Shown here: piece by piece, positions 7,972 to 15,962 of the stretch
Numbering within the stretch: position 1 is the stretch's first letter
Layout: every line of letters starts with the position of its first letter
From: Reyranellaceae bacterium
GTDB taxonomy: Bacteria > Pseudomonadota > Alphaproteobacteria > Reyranellales > Reyranellaceae
Assembly: GCA_022844045.1 (NCBI GenBank)
Contig: JALHMM010000007.1
Coordinates: 51,512-115,511, forward strand
Direction: 5' to 3'
DNA length: 64,000 nt
Notes under the pieces: model-generated
What the model was told of the DNA's origin: nothing
What the model saw: only the letters and a program-made list of their open reading frames with translations
Database searches by the model: none
Position numbers and translations under genes: made by a program

Positions 7972-8882
7972 GCGGAACCCGGGCCGGCGTGGTCGCGGTG
8001 GTCGGCGCGCCCAATGCCGGCAAGTCGACGCTGGTGAACGCGCTGGTCGGCGCCAAGGTCTCGATCGTCTCGCGCAAGGTGCAGACCACGCGCACGCGCA
8101 TCATGGGCATCGCCATGCGCGATCTGCCCGAAGGCGAGCGGGCGCAGATCCTGTTCCTCGACACGCCCGGCATCTTCCGTACCCAGAAGCGCCGCCTCGA
8201 GCGCGCCATGGTCGCCGCCGCCTGGCGCGGCGCGGAGGAGGGCGATCGAACCCTGCTGGTGATCGACGCCGTGAAGGGCCTGAGCGACGACGTCCGTTCG
8301 ATCCTCGAGCGCCTGGCGACGCGTCGCAGCCCATGCATCCTGGTGGTCAACAAGATCGACCTGGTGCCGCGCGAACAGCTGCTGGCGCTGGTGGCCGAGG
8401 CCAATCAGGCACTGCCGTTCGAGCGTACCTTCCTGATCTCGGCGCTCAAGGGCGACGGGTTGGGCGATCTGCTCGACTATGTCGCGGCGCAGGCGATGCC
8501 CGGGCCGTTCCTCTTTCCCGAGGACCAGACCACCGACATGCCGATGCGCGCGCTGGCCTCGGAGATCGTGCGCGAGCAGGTCTTCGAGCAGCTGCACGAG
8601 GAATTGCCCTACGAGATCGCGGTCGAGACCGAGGGCTGGCAGCAGAAGAAGGACGGCAGCGCGCGCGTCGACTGCACCATCCATGTCGCGCGCGAGAACC
8701 AGCGCTCGATCGTGCTGGGCAAGAGCGGCGTCAAGATCAAGTCGATCGGCGCCCGGGCGCGGCGCGCGCTGTCCGAGGTGGTCGGCCATCCCGTCCACCT
8801 GTTCCTGCACGTCAAGGTCAGCGCCAATTGGGCCGACGACCGCTCGCGCTATGTGGCGTGGGGGCTGGAGTACGATGCGTAA
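7968..8882 (+). CDS. era: GTPase Era, ribosome assembly factor
   Basis: Binds 16S rRNA during 30S maturation. The GTG start at 7968 overlaps the rnc stop; an upstream extension would only read through rnc in another frame. The 304-residue protein has the GTPase motifs GAPNAGKST (G1), DTPG (G3), NKID (G4) and SAL (G5), then a C-terminal KH domain with IVLGKSGVKIKSIG. The protein is complete. An inverted repeat separates it from recO. Confidence 0.96.
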   Translation: MSGTRAGVVAVVGAPNAGKSTLVNALVGAKVSIVSRKVQTTRTRIMGIAMRDLPEGERAQILFLDTPGIFRTQKRRLERAMVAAAWRGAEEGDRTLLVIDAVKGLSDDVRSILERLATRRSPCILVVNKIDLVPREQLLALVAEANQALPFERTFLISALKGDGLGDLLDYVAAQAMPGPFLFPEDQTTDMPMRALASEIVREQVFEQLHEELPYEIAVETEGWQQKKDGSARVDCTIHVARENQRSIVLGKSGVKIKSIGARARRALSEVVGHPVHLFLHVKVSANWADDRSRYVAWGLEYDA

Positions 8883-8884
8883 TC

Positions 8885-8995
8885 GACCTCACCCTGAGGA
8901 GCGGCCCGCAGGGGCCGCGTCTCGAAGGGTGGGCTACACCTCGTGCGCTGCCCGCCCTTCGAGACGGCCGCTGCGGGCCTCCTCAGGGTGAGGTC
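8885..8995. repeat. long inverted repeat between era and recO
   Basis: Two near-complementary arms, 8885-8933 (GACCTCACCCTGAGGAG ... CTCGAAGGGTGGGC) and 8950-8995 (GCCCGCCCTTCGAGA ... CTCCTCAGGGTGAGGTC), flank a spacer of about 16 bases. Sequences with this CTCACCCTGAGGAG/CTTCGAGACG pattern recur in many alphaproteobacterial genomes. This is a different family from the CCTTCCCCC elements. Only one copy is in the window. Confidence 0.85.
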
Positions 8996-9004
8996 GGGGT
9001 TTGA

Positions 9005-9736
9005 ATGGACTGGATCGACGACGGCTTCGTCCTGCACACGCGCGAGCATGGCGAGAACGCCATCGTCGCGACCTTGCTCACGCGCGAACGCGGCCGGCAC
9101 GCGGGGCTCGTCCATGGCGGGATGTCGTCGCGCCAGCGCCCGGCCTGGCAGCCGGGCAATCTCGTGCGCGTGGAGTGGCGGGCGCGGCTGGCCGAGCATC
9201 TCGGCACGTTCAAGGGCGAGATGCTGGCGGCGCACGCCGCGCGCGCGCTCGACGATCCGCTGGAGCTCGGCGGGCTGAGCGCCGCCTGTGCGCTGATCGA
9301 CGGCGCGCTGCCCGAGCGCGAACCGCATCCGGCGATCTATGACGGTTTTGTCGCCCTGATGACCGCGATCGGCCATGAGGGGTGGCCCAGCATCCTGGTG
9401 CGCCTGGAGCTTGGCCTGCTGCAGGAACTGGGCTTCGGCCTCGACCTGGAGAAATGCGCCGCGTCGGGTGTGACCGAGGGGCTGGTCTATGTCTCACCCA
9501 AGACCGGCCGCGCGGTGAGCGAAGAGGCGGGGGCGCCGTACGCCGACCGGCTGCTGAAGCTGCCGTCTTTCCTGGTCGTGGGCGGCGCGGCGGGACCCGA
9601 GGATGTTCTGCTCGGCCTGGAGCTCACCGGCTACTTCATCGAACGCCATGTGTTCTGGCCACACAATCGTCCCTTGCCGCCGGCGCGCGAACGGTTCCTG
9701 GATACGCTGAAGCGGCTGGTCCCGGCGCCGGGATAG
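9005..9736 (+). CDS. recO: DNA repair protein RecO
   Basis: Recombination mediator that helps load RecA on SSB-coated DNA in the RecFOR pathway. The 243-residue protein begins WIDDGFVLHTREHGENAIV, the OB-fold opening of alphaproteobacterial RecO, followed by VHGGMSSR, the helical middle with LRLELGLL-like sequence, and a C-terminal GYFIERHVF segment. It starts 9 bases after the era/recO inverted repeat and precedes parC. Confidence 0.93.
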   Translation: MDWIDDGFVLHTREHGENAIVATLLTRERGRHAGLVHGGMSSRQRPAWQPGNLVRVEWRARLAEHLGTFKGEMLAAHAARALDDPLELGGLSAACALIDGALPEREPHPAIYDGFVALMTAIGHEGWPSILVRLELGLLQELGFGLDLEKCAASGVTEGLVYVSPKTGRAVSEEAGAPYADRLLKLPSFLVVGGAAGPEDVLLGLELTGYFIERHVFWPHNRPLPPARERFLDTLKRLVPAPG

Positions 9737-9848
9737 TGCGGAAACATGCCCCTTGCCTCGGCGGACCGGCGGACCTATTGAGGCGGGCAATATCCAACAC
9801 AACAACGAAACGGCGGCCGCTTTCAGCGGTCATCGGCCCCTCTAGAGC

Positions 9849-12089
9849 ATGGCGAAAAAGACGGTAACGGCTGCGCCGCCGCCACCCCCGGTCCGGCCCG
9901 TGGCGTTGGGCGAGGCGCTCTCCGAGCGCTACCTCTCGTATGCGCTCAGCACCATCATGGCGCGCTCGCTCCCTGATGTGCGCGACGGGCTCAAGCCGGT
10001 GCATCGCCGGCTGCTCTACGCCATGCAGCAGCTCAGGCTCGACGCCAACGGGCCCTACAAGAAGAGCGCCCGCGTCGTCGGCGACGTCATCGGCAAGCTG
10101 CATCCGCACGGCGATCAATCGATCTACGACGCGCTGGTGAGGCTGGCGCAGGATTTCGCCATCCGCTACCCGCTGGTCGACGGCCAGGGCAATTTCGGCA
10201 ACATCGACGGCGATAACGCCGCCGCCATGCGTTACACCGAGGCGCGGCTGACCGAGGTGTCGGAAGCGCTGCTCAGCGGCATCGACGAGGACGCGGTCGA
10301 TTTCCGTGCCAATTTCGACGGCTCCGAGACCGAGCCGGTCGTGCTGCCGGCAGCGTTCCCGAACCTCCTGGCCAATGGCGCGGCGGGTATCGCGGTGGGC
10401 ATGGCGACATCGATCCCGCCGCACAATGTCGGCGAGCTCTGCGACGCGCTGCTGCATCTGATCAAGACACCGAACGCGCGCATCGAGACGTTGGTGGCGC
10501 ACGTGCCGGGCCCCGACTTCCCGACCGGCGGCATTCTGGTCGAACCGCGTGAGTCGGTGATCGAGGCCTACAGGACAGGCCGCGGCTCGTTCCGCATGCG
10601 CGCGCGCTGGACCAAGGAGCAGCTGCCGCGCGGCCAGTACCGCATTGTCATCACCGAAATCCCCTACCAGGTCCAGAAGGCCCGGCTGATCGAGAAGCTG
10701 GCCGAACTGGTCAACGGCAAGAAGCTGCCGATGGTCGAGGATGTCCGGGACGAATCGGCCGACGACATCCGGCTGGTGATCGAGCCCAAGACCGGCAATG
10801 TGCCCGCCGACCTGCTGATGGAGCAGCTCTTCAAGCTCACCGATCTGGAGAGCCGATTCCCGCTCAATCTCAACGTGCTCGACGCCGACCAGACGCCCAA
10901 GGTCATGGATTTGCGCGAGGCGCTCCAGGCCTTCCTCGACCATCGCCGCGTCGTCCTGCGGCGGCGTTCCGAGCATCGGCTGGCGGCGATCGAGCGGCGG
11001 CTGGAGGTGCTCGGCGGCTACCTGATCGCCTACCTCAACATCGACGCGGTGATCGAGATCATCCGCCGCGAGGATGAGCCCAAGGCCGTCCTGATGAGCC
11101 GCTTCAAGCTCAGCGACGCGCAGGCCGAGGCGATCCTCAACATGCGCCTGCGCAGCCTGCGCCGGCTCGAAGAGATCGAGATCAAGAAAGAGAACAAGGC
11201 GCTGAGCGAGGAGCGCAAGGGGCTGAAGGCGCTGCTCGCCGATGAAAAAGAGCAGTGGCAGTCGATCGCCGGCGAGATCCAGGAGCTGCGCAAGAAGTAC
11301 GGCGCCAAGACCGAGCGTGGGCGCCGCCGCACCGAGGTCGCCGACGCGCCCGAACCGATCGACGTGCCGATCGAGGCCTTCGTCGAGAAGGAACCGGTCA
11401 CCGTCGTCTGTTCGGAGAAGGGCTGGATCCGCGCCGCCAAGGGCCATCTCGAGCCGACCGCCGTCGCCGAGCTGAAGTACAAGGAAGGCGATCGCGAGAA
11501 GTTCGCGCTGCACGCGATGTCGACCGACAAGCTGCTGGTGTTCGGCACCAACGGCCGTTTCTACACCGTGGGCATCGACAAGCTGCCCAGCGCGCGCGGC
11601 CATGGCGAGCCGCTGCGCCTGATGATCGATCTCGCCAACGACCAGGACATCGTCGAGATGCTCGTGCTCAAGGGCGGGCGGCGCTTCCTCGTCGCCTCGC
11701 ACGAGGCGCGCGGCTTCATCGTGCCCGAGGACGAGGTCGTGGCGCAGACCAAGAACGGCAAGCAGGTGCTGAACCTCTCCGAGGGCGAGGAGGCGACGGT
11801 TTGCGCCGTGGTGCCGGCGGACGCCGACCACGTCGCGGTCATCGGCGACAATCGCAAGCTGCTGCTGTTCCCGATCGAGCAGGTCCCGGAAATGACGCGC
11901 GGTCGCGGCGTCATGCTGCAGAAGCACAAGGACGGCGGCCTGTCCGACGCCAAGGCGTTCAAGCTCGGCGATGGCCTCGCCTGGCAGCATCGGACGATTA
12001 CCGCGGCCGAGCTCAAGGAATGGATCGGCGAACGCGCCCAGGCCGGTCGTCTGCCGCCGCCGAAGTCGCCGCAACTCCGGAAGTTCTAG
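9849..12089 (+). CDS. parC: DNA topoisomerase IV subunit A
   Basis: DNA-cleaving subunit of topoisomerase IV, which unlinks daughter chromosomes. The 746-residue protein has [23 protein letters not shown], the QRDR segment [12 protein letters not shown], the catalytic Tyr129 in [10 protein letters not shown], the tower and coiled-coil ([19 protein letters not shown]), and C-terminal beta-pinwheel repeats ([13 protein letters not shown]). The Gln at the position of the E. coli quinolone-site Ser80 is usual in alphaproteobacterial ParC. The partner parE is not in the window. Confidence 0.96.
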   Translation: MAKKTVTAAPPPPPVRPVALGEALSERYLSYALSTIMARSLPDVRDGLKPVHRRLLYAMQQLRLDANGPYKKSARVVGDVIGKLHPHGDQSIYDALVRLAQDFAIRYPLVDGQGNFGNIDGDNAAAMRYTEARLTEVSEALLSGIDEDAVDFRANFDGSETEPVVLPAAFPNLLANGAAGIAVGMATSIPPHNVGELCDALLHLIKTPNARIETLVAHVPGPDFPTGGILVEPRESVIEAYRTGRGSFRMRARWTKEQLPRGQYRIVITEIPYQVQKARLIEKLAELVNGKKLPMVEDVRDESADDIRLVIEPKTGNVPADLLMEQLFKLTDLESRFPLNLNVLDADQTPKVMDLREALQAFLDHRRVVLRRRSEHRLAAIERRLEVLGGYLIAYLNIDAVIEIIRREDEPKAVLMSRFKLSDAQAEAILNMRLRSLRRLEEIEIKKENKALSEERKGLKALLADEKEQWQSIAGEIQELRKKYGAKTERGRRRTEVADAPEPIDVPIEAFVEKEPVTVVCSEKGWIRAAKGHLEPTAVAELKYKEGDREKFALHAMSTDKLLVFGTNGRFYTVGIDKLPSARGHGEPLRLMIDLANDQDIVEMLVLKGGRRFLVASHEARGFIVPEDEVVAQTKNGKQVLNLSEGEEATVCAVVPADADHVAVIGDNRKLLLFPIEQVPEMTRGRGVMLQKHKDGGLSDAKAFKLGDGLAWQHRTITAAELKEWIGERAQAGRLPPPKSPQLRKF

Positions 12090-12105
12090 AGGCGGCGGAG
12101 GCGGC

Positions 12106-12924
12106 ATGGATATCCTGACCATCCTCAAGGCCGCGCTGCTCGGGATTCTCGAAGGCCTGACCGAATTCCTGCCGGTCTCCTCGACCGGCCACATCATCCT
12201 GATGGAGGAGCTGATCGGCTTCGAAGGCCCCAAGGGCAAGGTCTTCGAGATCGTCATCCAGCTCGGCGCCATCCTCGCGGTGTGCTGGCTCTATCGCGTG
12301 AAGATCTGGCGCACGGTGGTCGGCTTGCGCAGCGATCCGGTGGCACGGCGTTTCGCCGCCAACATCGCGATCGCCTTCGTGCCCGCCGTCGTGATCGGGG
12401 TGCTGTTCCACAAGGAGATCAAGGAAGTCCTGCTCAACGCCTGGGTCGTGTCGGTGGCGCTGATCGTGGGCGGCATCGCGATCTTGCTGATCGAACGCTT
12501 CGCACCCCGGCCGTCGGTGAAGCGCGTCGACGACATTGACTGGAAGCTGGCGCTGAAGATCGGGATCTGCCAATGCCTGGCCATGATTCCCGGTACCTCG
12601 CGCGCCGCCGCCACCATCATGAGCGCGCGGGTCTTCGGTGCCGATCGCGCGACGGCGGCGGAGTTCTCGTTCTTCCTGGCCATGCCCACCATGCTGGGCG
12701 CGGCGGTCTACGACATCTTCAAGAACCGCGCTTCTTTGAGCACCGATATCGGCGGCATCGTGTTGATCGCCATCGGCTTCGTGCTCGCCTTCGTGACCGC
12801 GATGCTGGTGGTACGCGCGCTGATCGGCTTCGTCAGCCGCTACGGCTTCGGCGTCTTCGCCTGGTATCGCATCGCATTGGGCAGCGTGGCGTTGGCGCTG
12901 CTGGCGGCGTCTCGGTATCTGTAG
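12106..12924 (+). CDS. uppP: undecaprenyl-diphosphatase
   Basis: Multi-spanning membrane phosphatase that recycles the lipid carrier undecaprenyl diphosphate for peptidoglycan synthesis; it can also give bacitracin resistance. The ATG at 12106 has a GGCGGAGGCGGC ribosome site and starts 16 bases after parC. The 272 residues include EGLTEFLPVSSTGH near 15-28 and PGTSRAAATI near 163-172, the two conserved active-site loops, within about eight membrane helices. The gene converges on bpt, and a hairpin covers both 3' ends. Confidence 0.95.
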   Translation: MDILTILKAALLGILEGLTEFLPVSSTGHIILMEELIGFEGPKGKVFEIVIQLGAILAVCWLYRVKIWRTVVGLRSDPVARRFAANIAIAFVPAVVIGVLFHKEIKEVLLNAWVVSVALIVGGIAILLIERFAPRPSVKRVDDIDWKLALKIGICQCLAMIPGTSRAAATIMSARVFGADRATAAEFSFFLAMPTMLGAAVYDIFKNRASLSTDIGGIVLIAIGFVLAFVTAMLVVRALIGFVSRYGFGVFAWYRIALGSVALALLAASRYL

Positions 12925-12932
12925 TTCCGGGA

Positions 12933-12980
12933 GCGCCGGCGTCCCGCTGGTTCATGAAGATGCCGGCGGGACGCCGGTGC
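12933..12980. terminator. hairpin bridging the convergent ends of uppP and bpt
   Basis: A 15-bp stem (12933-12947 with 12966-12980, one G-T pair) encloses an 18-base loop containing the bpt stop codon. It starts 9 bases after the uppP stop. There is no T-run on either side, so it may act as an RNA 3'-end stabiliser or a rho-dependent pause rather than a classical terminator. Confidence 0.5.
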
Positions 12981-13707
12981 TTCCAAGCCGCTCCCAACCA
13001 CCCGGGCCGAGCGCCTCGATCGGGCGGTAGCGCGCCTTGTAGGCCATCTTCTGCGAATCGTTGATCCAATAGCCGAGATAGACATAGGGCAGGCGCCGCC
13101 GCGCCGCCTCGGTGATCATCCACATCACCATGTAGACGCCCAGCGCGCGGCGCGGCTGGCGCGTATCGAAGAAGCTGTAGACCGCCGACAGGCCAGAGCC
13201 CAGCGCGTCGATCAGGCAGGTCCCGACCAGCTTGCCCGCCGGCCCGCCGTCGCGGAACTCGACCAGATGCGTGTCGACCGGGCTCTCCTCGGTCATCGCG
13301 CGGTAGTCGTCGAAATCCATGTCGGCCATGTCGCCGTCGCCGTGCCGGGCCGCGACGTAGCGCGAGAACAGCGCGAACTGCTCGCTGGTCGCCATCGCCG
13401 GCACCACGGCGGCGTGTACGCCCTCGTTGGCACGCCAGATACGCTTCTGCGAGCGGCTGGGCGTGAACTCGGCGGCCGGCACGCGCACCGGCACGCAGGC
13501 GCGGCAGCCATCGCACAGCGGCTTGTAGACGAAGTGGTGCGAACGGCGAAAACCGGAATCGGTGAGGCGGTCGTGCAGGTCGAGCACGTCGGGGCCCGCC
13601 AGCTCGGTGACCAGCTTGGTCTCGAACTTGTGGGTGAGATACGGACAACGCAGCGCAGGCGTGGTTCGGAAGAACCGCAGCGGAGCCTGTGCTTGCCGTA
13701 TGAACAT
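12952..13707 (-). CDS. bpt: aspartate/glutamate leucyltransferase
   Basis: Transfers Leu from leucyl-tRNA to N-terminal Asp or Glu, marking proteins for ClpAP by the N-end rule. The 251-residue protein shows RFFRTTPALRCPYL, the Cys-rich FVYKPLCDGCRACVPVRVP near 61-79, SRSQKRIWRAN, and the C-terminal GYWINDSQKMAYKARYRPIE. This is the bacterial ATE/Bpt layout at normal length. It lies opposite uppP and is divergent from the DCC gene. Confidence 0.93.
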   Translation of the reverse strand: MFIRQAQAPLRFFRTTPALRCPYLTHKFETKLVTELAGPDVLDLHDRLTDSGFRRSHHFVYKPLCDGCRACVPVRVPAAEFTPSRSQKRIWRANEGVHAAVVPAMATSEQFALFSRYVAARHGDGDMADMDFDDYRAMTEESPVDTHLVEFRDGGPAGKLVGTCLIDALGSGLSAVYSFFDTRQPRRALGVYMVMWMITEAARRRLPYVYLGYWINDSQKMAYKARYRPIEALGPGGWERLGSTGVPPASS

Positions 13708-13805
13708 CTGACGAGCCGGATCGTGGTGGGCGACGATGAAGTGTAGGCATATCGGTCGGGTTACGGCCAGCGCTTCATCCGCGGCGCGGCTACGACATGC
13801 GGCGT

Positions 13806-13826
13806 CCTGTCAATGGCAATGACAGG
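13806..13826. promoter_or_regulatory. inverted repeat upstream of the DCC-family gene
   Basis: CCTGTCA and TGACAGG form a perfect 7-bp inverted repeat around ATGGCAA, 40 bases upstream of the gene at 13867 and in the 158-base gap shared with divergent bpt. It could be an operator or a leader hairpin. Confidence 0.25.
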
Positions 13827-13866
13827 TGTTCGCGCGCAGGATCGCTACAAGAACAAAGGGCATCCC

Positions 13867-14319
13867 ATGTCGTCGCGACGGCGCGTGCCGCCGAACGGGG
13901 TTATCCTGCCGCCGCCAGCGGTCGAAGGGCCGCTGATCCTGTTCGACGGCGTCTGCGTGATGTGCTCCCGCTTCGTCGCTTTCGTCATCAAGCGCGACCC
14001 CCAAGCCCGCTTCCGCTTCGTCGCCGCGCAGACGCCGCTGGGCCAATCCTTGCTGTCGCGGCTGGGCCTCTCGACCACGGATTTCGAGAGCAATGTCCTG
14101 ATCGAGGACGGTCGCGCCTGGTTCAAATCAGGCGCGTTCTTCGCGATCCTGCGCCATCTGCCCCGGCCCTGGTCATGGCTCGCGATCCTGCGTCTTGTGC
14201 CATTAGCGCTGACCGACCGCGTCTACAACATCATCGCCGACAATCGCTATCGCCTGTTCGGCCGGCGCGACTCCTGCCTGGTTCCGACGCCCGATATCCG
14301 CCGCCGCTTCCTCGAATGA
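13867..14319 (+). CDS. DCC-family (DUF393) thiol-disulfide oxidoreductase-like protein
   Basis: A small cytosolic protein of 150 residues with the family motif LILFDGVCVMCSRFV: Asp27, Cys30 and Cys33 form the DxxCxxC (DCC) signature, followed by KRDPQARFRFVAAQT and a C-terminal RYRLFGRRDSCLVP. The family has a thioredoxin-like fold and presumed redox activity; substrates are unknown. The ATG at 13867 is preferred because AAAGGG precedes it. The stop overlaps the next start (ATGA), implying coupled translation with the saccharopine-dehydrogenase-like gene. Confidence 0.88.
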   Translation: MSSRRRVPPNGVILPPPAVEGPLILFDGVCVMCSRFVAFVIKRDPQARFRFVAAQTPLGQSLLSRLGLSTTDFESNVLIEDGRAWFKSGAFFAILRHLPRPWSWLAILRLVPLALTDRVYNIIADNRYRLFGRRDSCLVPTPDIRRRFLE

Positions 14320-15962
14320 AGGTCACGGTGCTGGGCGCGACCGGCCTGTTCGGCGCGCGGATCTGCCGGCTGCTGGCGCGCGACCCCGCGATCGCGATCA
14401 CCGCCGTCGGCCGCGACCGCGCCAAGCTGGAAAGGCTGCGCCAGGAACTCGGCTTGGCGATCGCCGCCTTCGATCTCGCCGGCGGCTGGCACGCGGCGCT
14501 CGCCGCGACCGCGCCGGATCTGGTCATACATACCGCCGGGCCATTCCAGGGCCACAGTTACGCCGTCGCCGAGGCCAGCATCGCGATTGGCGCGCACTAC
14601 GTCGATCTGGCCGATGCGCGCGGCTTTGTCGCCGGGATTAGCGCGCTCGACGACAAAGCGCGCGCCGCCGGCGTGTTGGTCGCCAGCGGCGCGAGCTCGG
14701 TGCCCGCTTTGTCCTCAGCCGTGATCGATCGGTTGCGCGACGGCTTCGCCGAGATCGAAGCGATCGACATCGCCATCACCCCGGGCAATCGCGCACCCCG
14801 TGGCCGGGCCACGGTGGCCGCGATCCTGAGCTACGTCGGCCACACGTTGCGCTGGTGGCGCGGCGGCCGTTGGGACGAGGTCGCGGGTTGGCACGACCTG
14901 CATCGCCGGCGCCTGCCGACCCTGGGCCGCCGCTGGTTCTCGGCCTGCGACGTGCCCGATCTCGAGCTGTTTCCCGAGCGGTACCAGGTCCGCGAGCGGG
15001 TGCTGTTCCATGCCGGGCTGGAACTGCCGCTGCTGCATCTCGGCTTGTGGTTGCTGTCCTGGCCGGTGCGCTGGCGCTGGCTGCGCTCGCTGGCGCCGGC
15101 GGCCGGCGTGATCGCCTGGCTCGCCGACCGCGTGCGCGCGCTGGGCACCGATCGCGGTGGCATGGCGGTCGATGTCGCCGGCCGCCTGGCCGATGGCCGC
15201 GCCGTGACGCGACGCTGGCGTCTGATCGCCGAGGCGGGCGATGGACCATGGGTGCCGACTCTGGCGGCGGTCGCGCTGGCCAGAGGTCTGGCGCGCGGCG
15301 CTATTGTGGAGCGCGGAGCCCACCCCTGCGTCGGGCTGCTGACGCTCGACGAGATTCTCGCGGTCGCCGACGGGCTGGCGATCCGCACATCGGCGGACGA
15401 GATCGGTCCGGTCTACGAAACCGTCTGCGGCGCGGATGCCTGCGCCGCCTTGCCTGCGCCGATCCGCGCCCTGCATGACAACGTGTCCCGCGTGCGGTGG
15501 TCCGGCCGTGCCGACATCACGGGCGCTGCGAATCCGCTTGCGTTCCTCGCGGCCCGTGTCGTCGGCATCCCACGCGCGGCGCGGGGCGTTGACGTCGCCG
15601 TCGAGTTCGAGGTCCGTGATGGCGTCGAGCGCTGGCAGCGATCGTTCGCGGGCAGGCCGTTCGCCTCGCTGCAATACGCCGGCGAGGGGCTGGATGCCGG
15701 CACGGTGATCGAGCGCTTTGGCGCTCTTTCTTTCGCCCTACGCAATACGCTGGACGGCGAGGGCCTGTCACAGGAGATCGCCGGCGCCTATGTGCTGGGC
15801 ATCCGCTTGCCGCGCCTGTTCTGGCCACGCATCCGTGCGCGCGAACGGATCGACGGGCAGGGGCGATTCACCTTCGACGTCGCCATCGCCGTGCCGCTCT
15901 TCGGCCAGCTGGTTGCCTACAAGGGCTGGCTGATGCCTACTTCGCTGGCGGCGCGAGATTGA
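14316..15962 (+). CDS. saccharopine dehydrogenase-like NAD(P)-binding protein with DUF4166-type C-terminus
   Basis: 548 residues. The N-terminal Rossmann domain has VTVLGATGLFGARICRLLA and continues through VIHTAGPFQGHSYAVAEA and GAHYVDLADARGFV, typical of the saccharopine dehydrogenase-like superfamily. A middle region with membrane-like helices (about 230-270) and the last about 170 residues (LHDNVSRVRWSGRADI, WQRSFAGRPFAS) resemble DUF4166. The substrate is unknown; lysine metabolism should not be assumed. It overlaps the DCC gene upstream by 4 bases, and its 3' end overlaps the convergent penicillin-acylase-family gene by 26 bases. Confidence 0.82.
   Translation: MKVTVLGATGLFGARICRLLARDPAIAITAVGRDRAKLERLRQELGLAIAAFDLAGGWHAALAATAPDLVIHTAGPFQGHSYAVAEASIAIGAHYVDLADARGFVAGISALDDKARAAGVLVASGASSVPALSSAVIDRLRDGFAEIEAIDIAITPGNRAPRGRATVAAILSYVGHTLRWWRGGRWDEVAGWHDLHRRRLPTLGRRWFSACDVPDLELFPERYQVRERVLFHAGLELPLLHLGLWLLSWPVRWRWLRSLAPAAGVIAWLADRVRALGTDRGGMAVDVAGRLADGRAVTRRWRLIAEAGDGPWVPTLAAVALARGLARGAIVERGAHPCVGLLTLDEILAVADGLAIRTSADEIGPVYETVCGADACAALPAPIRALHDNVSRVRWSGRADITGAANPLAFLAARVVGIPRAARGVDVAVEFEVRDGVERWQRSFAGRPFASLQYAGEGLDAGTVIERFGALSFALRNTLDGEGLSQEIAGAYVLGIRLPRLFWPRIRARERIDGQGRFTFDVAIAVPLFGQLVAYKGWLMPTSLAARD

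Noticed and set aside
9849..12089. parC as a fluoroquinolone-resistant variant
   Set aside because: The Gln at the Ser80-equivalent position is the normal residue in alphaproteobacterial ParC, so no resistance claim follows.
14316..15962. Assignment of the saccharopine-dehydrogenase-like protein to lysine metabolism
   Set aside because: Only the Rossmann domain and general family resemblance are present, with an unrelated DUF4166-like C-terminus and no lysine genes nearby.
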